NCBI GenBank assembly: GCA_964615375.1
Contig: CAZTOW010000102.1
Coordinates: 1-11,100 of the forward strand
DNA length: 11,100 bases
From: CAZKWG01 sp964615375
Lineage (GTDB): Bacteria; Myxococcota_A; UBA796; CAZKWG01
Direction of reading: 5' to 3'
This document shows positions 6,704 through 11,100 of the stretch, piece by piece. Both the position numbers and the translations under genes were made by a program. Every line of letters begins with the position of its first letter. Positions within the stretch are counted from its first letter, which is position 1. The notes beneath the pieces were generated by a model. That model had not been told where the DNA came from and made no database searches. It saw only the letters and a list, made by a program, of their open reading frames with translations.

Positions 6704-8215
6704 TCACCTGCACCGCCGCAGCGCCGCGCTGCAGGTGATGGTGGTGGTCTGACCAGCCCGCACCTCCACCGTGCCCGCCGAGGCCAGCGGATCGTCCGGG
6801 TGGAACTGCGCGCGCACGCGCCAGGTGCCCGGCGGCACAGGACCCGCTGCGAGCCGCCCAGAGGCGCTCGAGTCTGCGGACTCGAGGCTGAGATCCAGAG
6901 GGAGGTCACCCATGACCTCCACCACGCCGAGCTCCACCGGAGCCGGGGCCTCGACCTCACGGATCTCCCGCGGCCGGGCGGGCCCCCTGACCGGAAGCGC
7001 TGGCGCCTGCTCGATCGACGGCGGAGGCTGCTCCGTCCGCTCGCGCTCGAGCTCGGGGCTCGGCGCGAGCTCAGGTGCGAGCTCCGACGTGGGCGGAGGC
7101 GCTGCCGAGGTCGCCGGCTCCGCCCTGGCCGCGAGGTCCGGCGATTCACGCAGCAGCCCCCAGGCGCTCAGCCCGCCCAGCACCGGCAGGGCCAGGCCCA
7201 GGAGGAGGGCGATCCCGCGCGATCGTGGTGGCGGCGCCGGCAGCTCAGCGATGGTGGTCAGGGTCTCCTCCACGAGGGTCTGCCCGGTCAGCGCGTCCCC
7301 CTCCAGGGGGGAGCGCGCGCCCTGCGCCAGAGGGACGGCGCGCTCCGCCCAGCGCGCCAGCGTCGGGCTCTCCAGGCTCCGGGCCATCGCCTCGAGCTGA
7401 TCCCGCGCCGCCCCGACCTCGGGCCTCCGCTCGGGCTCATCCTCCAGCAGCTCCTCCATCAGGGGCAGCAGCGCCGGGCAGCGCTCCGCGCAGAGCTCGG
7501 CCAGCGCGCGCCAGAGCTGGTCGGGCGTGCGGCTCGCCGGTCGGCCGGGTCGGGGCGGGCGCCCGCGGGGAGGGTCGCCGACCAGCATCTCGAAGAGCAC
7601 CGCCCCCAGCGCGTAGAGGTCCCCCGCGCGGGTGTCCAGCCCCAGTCCACGCTCCGGCGCCATGTAAGGCGCCGTCCCGAAGCGTCGGATGCCCGTGACG
7701 CCCTCCCTCAGCTCCGGGCGCGCCCAGGCCACGCCCAGATCCAGGACCCGGAGCTCACCGGCCGGCGTGATCCGCAGGTTGGCCGGCTTGATGTCGCGGT
7801 GGAGCAGCTCCAGCGGCCTGCCGTCCGGCCCGCGCCGGTGGTGCGCATGCTCCAGGGCCGCGGCCAGGGCCGCCGCGATCTGCAGCGCCGGACGAATCGG
7901 GACCGTACCCAACTGAAGCAACATGGACAGATCGGCGCCGTCCACGTACTCCAGCACCATCGCCCGCTGCCCGGCCAGCCGGACCATGCCGTCCACGCGC
8001 ACGAAGGCTCCGTGCGACAGCAGCCCCAGCAGGCGCGCCTCGTCGCGGAAGCGCGCGGCGAGCTCCGCGTCTGCCTCGAGCTCGGGCCGCAGGAACTTCA
8101 GCGCGACCGGCTTGCGGAACCCGTCCATGCCCCGCTGCTCGGCGCGGTAGACCACGCCGAAGCCGCCACGCCCGATGGGCTCGAGGATCGTGTAACGACG
8201 CGGCTCGTTGGTCAT
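6704..8215 (-). CDS. Membrane-anchored eukaryote-like Ser/Thr protein kinase with PEGA-like periplasmic tail
   Basis: The product is 503 residues. Kinase domain, residues 8-275: glycine loop IGRGGFGVVYRA (14-25), ATP-binding Lys40 in VALK, alpha-C Glu59, catalytic loop HRDIKPANL (139-147, Asp141), Mg-binding Asp159 in DLG (in place of DFG), activation-segment end MAPE (185-188) and the late Arg264. All residues needed for phosphotransfer are present. Residues 333-354 (RGIALLLGLALPVLGGLSAW) form one membrane helix. A Pro/Glu/Ala linker follows (about 360-425), then a small beta-rich domain (428-503, VPPGTWRVRAQF) like PEGA domains, ending in a Cys-bearing basic tail. The kinase is thus cytoplasmic and the tail periplasmic. 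ATG 8215 is chosen because MTNEPRRYTILEPIGRG is the natural kinase N-terminus and it overlaps the upstream stop as ATGA, implying translational coupling; an upstream in-frame start at 8401 lies in the previous gene. The gene closes the three-gene operon. Confidence 0.93.
   Translation of the reverse strand: MTNEPRRYTILEPIGRGGFGVVYRAEQRGMDGFRKPVALKFLRPELEADAELAARFRDEARLLGLLSHGAFVRVDGMVRLAGQRAMVLEYVDGADLSMLLQLGTVPIRPALQIAAALAAALEHAHHRRGPDGRPLELLHRDIKPANLRITPAGELRVLDLGVAWARPELREGVTGIRRFGTAPYMAPERGLGLDTRAGDLYALGAVLFEMLVGDPPRGRPPRPGRPASRTPDQLWRALAELCAERCPALLPLMEELLEDEPERRPEVGAARDQLEAMARSLESPTLARWAERAVPLAQGARSPLEGDALTGQTLVEETLTTIAELPAPPPRSRGIALLLGLALPVLGGLSAWGLLRESPDLAARAEPATSAAPPPTSELAPELAPSPELERERTEQPPPSIEQAPALPVRGPARPREIREVEAPAPVELGVVEVMGDLPLDLSLESADSSASGRLAAGPVPPGTWRVRAQFHPDDPLASAGTVEVRAGQTTTITCSAALRRCR
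6705..6737. terminator. Inverted repeat at the convergent gene ends, possible bidirectional terminator
   Basis: CACCTGCA (6705-6712) pairs perfectly with TGCAGGTG (6730-6737). Inside it GCAGCG and CGCTGC offer an alternative inner stem around a CCG loop. It spans the kinase stop codon and the end of the decayed plus-strand gene, where a shared terminator would be expected. There is no T-run on either side, so this is a structural observation with a weak functional claim. Confidence 0.35.
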
Positions 8216-9150
8216 CGCCGATCCCCGACCTGGATGGACAGGGTGAGCCCGCTCAGGGCGAGGCCCGCGCCGCCCGTGGCCATGAGCCCGAGCGCCAGGC
8301 GGTGATGGGGGGCGAGCACGTCCTGGTAGTAGCCGGGCTGGGTCGCCTCGGCCGCGCTGCAGTCGCGCACGCCGACCCGCGCGTCGGGGACGGGGGCGCA
8401 CTGCTCCCGGTACACGCGCCAGAACCCGAGGTAGTAAGCGGCCCCGACCGCGGCGGTGGCCAGCGAGCCCGCGCCCACGGTGAGCGTCGCGACGCGGGTC
8501 GGGCGGACCTTCGGCGGGAGCTCCAACGGAAGATCATCCACATGTGTATGTGTATGCGTATCCAGCGGAGCGGGCGCCGGGATCGGCGGGAGCGGCTCAT
8601 CCGGCCAGAGATAGGCCGTCAGCGTGAGCTGCCCCGCCAACTCCGCCTGAAACAGGGTGGGCCAGCGCTCCGGACGCATGGCGTCCGCCGCCCCGTCGAA
8701 GCTGAGGATCCCGCCCGGCGGCAACGGCACGGCGACCCAGCGTTGATCCACCAGGCTCTCGGCGGCAAACGCGATCCGCTCGGGCAGGTTGGGATCGTCC
8801 GGTACTACCGTCACGGGCAGCAGCGCCGAGGGCGTATCGGCGTAACGGGCGGCGGCGAAGGCCAGCGCCGCCTGCTCGGGGGAGCGCTCCAGGTGCATCG
8901 CCAGGCCCTCCAGGCGGTGGACCCGCGCCACCTGGCCGCGGGTCAGGAGCTCGGAGAGGCAGGGGAGGTCGTCCAGAATCTGCTCGCGCTGGGCGCGGAA
9001 GCGCTCGAGGTCCTCGGCGCCGTAGGCGAGCTCGGCCTGGTCGATGCGGGCGATGAGCTCCGTTGCGTTCAGCGGGGTCGGGCAGACCGCGTTGGCGGGG
9101 GAGGAGGCGAGGACCAGGAGCGTGGAGAGCGGGAGGAAGAGCAAAGACAT
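8212..9150 (-). CDS. Exported protein with two C-terminal membrane helices, partner of the kinase
   Basis: The product is 312 residues with no family I can name. ATG 9150 is chosen because GAGGAG sits six bases upstream and a standard signal peptide follows at once (MSLLFLPLSTLLVLASSPANA, cleavage before VCP). A TTG further up has no support. Residues 25-115 are helical with Cys23 and Cys64, reminiscent of a short TPR-like unit. Residues 138-185 are a compact, probably beta-rich part (LPPGGILSFDGAAD, LTLTAYLWPDEP). Residues 186-218 are Pro-rich with a HTHTH run. Hydrophobic segments lie at 219-243 and 284-306, flanking a loop with Cys251 and Cys264. The final GDRR probably faces the cytoplasm if the first helix enters from outside. 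It starts 26 bp after the lipoprotein gene and ends in an ATGA overlap with the kinase, so the two are probably made together. A role in presenting a periplasmic signal to the kinase is inference. Confidence 0.85.
   Translation of the reverse strand: MSLLFLPLSTLLVLASSPANAVCPTPLNATELIARIDQAELAYGAEDLERFRAQREQILDDLPCLSELLTRGQVARVHRLEGLAMHLERSPEQAALAFAAARYADTPSALLPVTVVPDDPNLPERIAFAAESLVDQRWVAVPLPPGGILSFDGAADAMRPERWPTLFQAELAGQLTLTAYLWPDEPLPPIPAPAPLDTHTHTHVDDLPLELPPKVRPTRVATLTVGAGSLATAAVGAAYYLGFWRVYREQCAPVPDARVGVRDCSAAEATQPGYYQDVLAPHHRLALGLMATGGAGLALSGLTLSIQVGDRR
8542..8559. repeat. Three hexanucleotide units encoding a Thr-His run
   Basis: ATGTGT ATGTGT ATGCGT on the plus strand reads on the coding strand as codons for THTHTH. 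The unit length is a multiple of three, so slippage would change the number of Thr-His pairs without breaking the frame. It falls in the Pro-rich linker just before the first C-terminal membrane helix of the exported protein. Confidence 0.7.
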
Positions 9151-9176
9151 GGCGGTCTCCTCTGGCAAGGGAGGGT

Positions 9177-10916
9177 TCAGGGGGCGATCTCGTAGTTGTC
9201 GATGGCGTAGGTCTCACCCCCTCCCAGGACTACCGAGCTCGCGCCGGACGCGATGTTGTTCCGTCCCCCAAGCACGGTCGAGGTATCACCCGACGCGGTG
9301 TTGTAGGCGCCGCCGGATACCGTCGAGAGGTTACCGGTGGACTGGTTGTAGCCGCCCCCCGACACGACGGCGTAGGTGTTGGACGCCGTGTTGTAGGTCC
9401 CGCCCGAGATCGCGGCGTAGCTCCCGCTGGCCTGGTTCTCGTAGCCGCCGAGCACCGTGGCGCCGAATCCATCGGCGGTGTTGTAGTACCCGCCGGCGAC
9501 CACTGCGGAGTCCTCCTGAGCCAGGTTGAAGGAGCCTCCCAGCACCGCCGAGTACTTGTAGGCGGCCTCGTTGTTCGTCCCGCTGAGCACGGCCGTGTGG
9601 TAAGCGCTGGTCGTGTTGTACAGGCCGCCGCCGATGACGGAGTAGCTGCCGGCGGCCTCATTGGTGTCGCCACCGAGGATGGCGGCGTAGTAGCCCGAGG
9701 CGATGTTGCCGTATCCGCCGCAGATCGAGGCTGCGCCCTGGGCTGCGCGATTCCCGGTCCCGCCCAGCACCGCCGTCGCGGAGTCCGACGCGACGTTGTC
9801 CTCTCCGCCCGCGACGTGGGATCTGTACCCAGAAGCGGTGTTCGCGGTTCCACCGGCGACGGTCGCGTAGCTCGCAGACGCGACGTTGTAGTCGCCGCCG
9901 CTGACCGCCGCGCCCTCGCCAGAGGCTGTGTTGAAGGTCCCGCCGCTGACCGCGGCGAAGGTGCCCTCCGCGGTGTTGTAGTAGCCGGCAGAGACGACGG
10001 AGGTGTCTCCCGACGCGACGTTGTGCGCGCCGCCGCTGACGACGCCGTAAAGGGCCTCCGCGACGTTGAGATCGCCGCCGAGGACCGCGGCGGTGTGGCC
10101 CGAGGCCGTGTTCTGGTATCCCCCGAGGGCGACGGTGTAAGCCCCGGTCGCGGAGTTCTGCAGGCCACCGATGATCGTCCCGACGGAGGTGTACTCGTGT
10201 CCTGGACCGACGATCAGGTTGTGTGAGCCCGTCCGGGTCGGCGTGTAGCCGTCATCGCGATCGGCTTCGTTGTAGCCGATGATCAGGTTGCCGAGCCCGC
10301 TGAGATCCCAGTCCTCGTTGGTCGAGCCACGGCCGCTCTGGATGTAGACGTTGGTCCCGGTGAACACGACGTCGCCTGCGTCGCTGACCGAGACATGGTC
10401 CAGCAGGGTGTCCAGGCTGGCCAGCAGCGCGGGGGCGTCGGCCAGGGAGTCGCTCAGCGTGGCGAGGGAGTCGCTCAGCGTGGTGAGCTCAGCATCGAGT
10501 TTCGCTACGGCCGCGGTGAGTTCGTCCACGCTGGTCTGGAGCCCGCTGAGCCGGTCCGTCAGGTCGCTGAGTGTGGCGGAGAGCTCCGTGAAGCCAGCCT
10601 CCATCTCGCTCTTGAGCCCGACCACGTCCGACCCGAGGGAGTTGATTGAGCTCTCCAGACTCTCGATGCTGGCGCTGAGCTCATCCACCTTGGTAGACAG
10701 CGCTGCCAGGCCCGAACCCGGCGTGGCATCGAGATCCTCGAGGCGCCCATCCACAGAGGTCGCAGTGCCTGCCTCCTCCTTCAGCGCATCGATCTGCTCT
10801 TGCAGGGCGTCAAGCTGCGCCTCGAGATCCGCGAGGTCAGCGCTTCCTTCTGGGGGCGGAGGAGTTACGGAAGCACATCCATAGAGCGTGAAGAAGATCA
10901 GGCAGGTGGGGCGCAT
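9177..10916 (-). CDS. Lipoprotein with coiled-coil stalk and 15-residue beta-roll (YadA-head-like) repeats
   Basis: The product is 579 residues. A short lipoprotein signal ends at Cys14 (FFTLYGC, lipobox LYGC). Residues 27-175 form a coiled coil with heptads of Leu/Ile (LEAQLDALQEQIDALKEE, TLSDSLATLSDSLA). Residues 179-247 are a connecting domain (GNLIIGYNEADR, GSHNLIVGPGHEY). Residues 248-576 contain 21 full and one partial copy of a 15-residue unit with consensus V(L/S)GG..NTASG.(Y)AA. This resembles the left-handed beta-roll heads of trimeric autotransporter adhesins and tail-fibre-like proteins. The stalk would trimerise and hold the head away from the membrane. There is no outer-membrane barrel anchor at the C-terminus; the lipid replaces it. 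ATG 10916 has GGAGG with a 5-base spacer. It is the first gene of the operon with the exported protein and the kinase. A ligand-binding or adhesive role is inferred from architecture. Confidence 0.88.
   Translation of the reverse strand: MRPTCLIFFTLYGCASVTPPPPEGSADLADLEAQLDALQEQIDALKEEAGTATSVDGRLEDLDATPGSGLAALSTKVDELSASIESLESSINSLGSDVVGLKSEMEAGFTELSATLSDLTDRLSGLQTSVDELTAAVAKLDAELTTLSDSLATLSDSLADAPALLASLDTLLDHVSVSDAGDVVFTGTNVYIQSGRGSTNEDWDLSGLGNLIIGYNEADRDDGYTPTRTGSHNLIVGPGHEYTSVGTIIGGLQNSATGAYTVALGGYQNTASGHTAAVLGGDLNVAEALYGVVSGGAHNVASGDTSVVSAGYYNTAEGTFAAVSGGTFNTASGEGAAVSGGDYNVASASYATVAGGTANTASGYRSHVAGGEDNVASDSATAVLGGTGNRAAQGAASICGGYGNIASGYYAAILGGDTNEAAGSYSVIGGGLYNTTSAYHTAVLSGTNNEAAYKYSAVLGGSFNLAQEDSAVVAGGYYNTADGFGATVLGGYENQASGSYAAISGGTYNTASNTYAVVSGGGYNQSTGNLSTVSGGAYNTASGDTSTVLGGRNNIASGASSVVLGGGETYAIDNYEIAP
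9231..10175 (-). repeat. 45-bp protein-coding tandem repeat array (21 units)
   Basis: The array encodes residues 248-562 of the lipoprotein. Unit length is exactly 45 bp throughout with no insertions, marked by a recurring GTGTTGTAGG-like string on the plus strand. Copies are diverged at DNA level but keep Gly-Gly at positions 3-4 and Asn at position 7 of each protein unit. Regular spacing with divergence suggests an old expansion kept for structure rather than a recent slippage tract. Confidence 0.9.
10444..10483. repeat. 19-bp perfect direct repeat, 21-bp period, in the coiled-coil region
   Basis: The same 19 bases occur at 10444-10462 and 10465-10483. On the minus strand they encode two consecutive heptads (LSDSLA T LSDSLA D), so this is a recent duplication of exactly one coiled-coil heptad that keeps the stalk in register. 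Confidence 0.8.
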
Positions 10917-11062
10917 GGGTGCCTCCGAGCTGTAGGGGTTCGTGACGACGGGCGCGACCGCCCTCAGGTCTCAACGCGAGGCTGGCCTGCGTTCACGGAA
11001 GAATCGAACTTGGGTGCGGCTCCATTACGACGACCAAAGCGCCATCGAATTGCAGCTTTCAT
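10917..11062 (-). promoter_or_regulatory. Leader region of the lipoprotein-kinase operon
   Basis: These 146 bp upstream of the operon are visibly lower in GC than the genes around them, as expected of a promoter region. I could not pick a convincing -35/-10 or -24/-12 element. A small hairpin (GGGCG at 10950-10954 with CGCCC at 10959-10963) lies 34 bp before the start codon. A 32-codon minus-strand ORF (11062-10964, start MKAAIRWRFGRRNG) ends one base before this hairpin. Its codon use is unlike the neighbours, so it is not called as a gene. Confidence 0.35.
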
Positions 11063-11100
11063 CCTCCTCCCGCGCCAGCGGGGGGAGGTGGCCCGGAGGG
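11063..11100. repeat. GC-rich palindrome, probable dispersed intergenic repeat (cut by the window edge)
   Basis: CCTCCTCCCGC (11063-11073) and GCGGGGGGAGG (11078-11088) form an 11-bp stem with one T-G wobble around a GCCA loop. GGTGG and a CCCGGAGGG run follow to the window edge. The pattern 'palindrome, GGTGGCCCGGAGGG' resembles GC-rich palindromic repeats scattered between genes in several proteobacterial genomes; that likeness is from memory. There is no T-run, so it is not a standard intrinsic terminator. Confidence 0.4.

Noticed and set aside
6638..8305. A 555-codon plus-strand open frame opposite the kinase
   Set aside because: Its composition is Arg/Gln/Leu-rich shadow sequence with no recognisable domain; the minus strand has all kinase motifs in order.
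9231..10175. Regular repeats considered as a CRISPR array
   Set aside because: The 45-bp units are contiguous, diverged and in frame with no unique spacers; they encode a beta-roll protein.
9063..10226. A 387-codon plus-strand open frame with VVxAAxDRG-like repeats
   Set aside because: Its periodicity is simply the 45-bp repeat of the lipoprotein gene read on the wrong strand.
10980..11060. Possible tRNA near the right edge (ATCGAAC string)
   Set aside because: No cloverleaf can be drawn and the T-arm consensus is not present on either strand.

Overview
The window is GC-rich with a strong G/C third-base bias. Its content points to a myxobacterium or close relative (Myxococcota). It has a eukaryote-like Ser/Thr kinase with a periplasmic tail, a near-consensus sigma-54 promoter, a sigma-factor-like gene in an unusual two-lobed form, a MopE-type Cys/Asp-repeat surface protein, and a lipoprotein with a long beta-roll repeat. 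The taxonomic assignment is inference; no rRNA or marker gene is present.

Region 1 (1-768): the left edge holds the last 38 codons of an IstB-like helper ATPase, a strong terminator hairpin, and a pair of tandem repeats typical of IS21-family ends. A short coiled-coil ORF follows directly and may be cut off or re-started by the insertion.

Region 2 (778-3764, minus strand): this is the most interesting part. A 748-residue protein has a disordered Ser/Ala leader, a motif resembling the one in many contractile-injection-system (eCIS) cargo proteins, a long Gly/Ala-rich hydrophobic middle, and a C-terminal Fic domain with an intact HPFGDGNGR signature. Its gene overlaps by 11 bp a 233-residue gene of unknown family, a candidate immunity protein or chaperone. 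An almost perfect -24/-12 (sigma-54) promoter lies 34 bp upstream of the Fic start.

Region 3 (4173-5589, plus strand): a divergent gene encodes two tandem sigma-70/ECF-like units and is broken by one apparent base loss in a C-rich run. A three-helix small membrane protein gene follows.

Region 4 (5688-6738, plus strand): a decayed MopE-type surface protein gene carries a frameshift, an internal TGA, a lost motif cysteine and possibly a second premature TGA.

Region 5 (6704-10916, minus strand): a compact three-gene operon runs from a coiled-coil/beta-roll lipoprotein (26-bp gap), through a signal-peptide protein with two C-terminal membrane helices (4-bp ATGA overlap), to a membrane Ser/Thr kinase with a PEGA-like tail. 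It looks like an envelope-sensing unit. The right edge (10917-11100) holds a lower-GC leader and a palindrome resembling a dispersed intergenic repeat.
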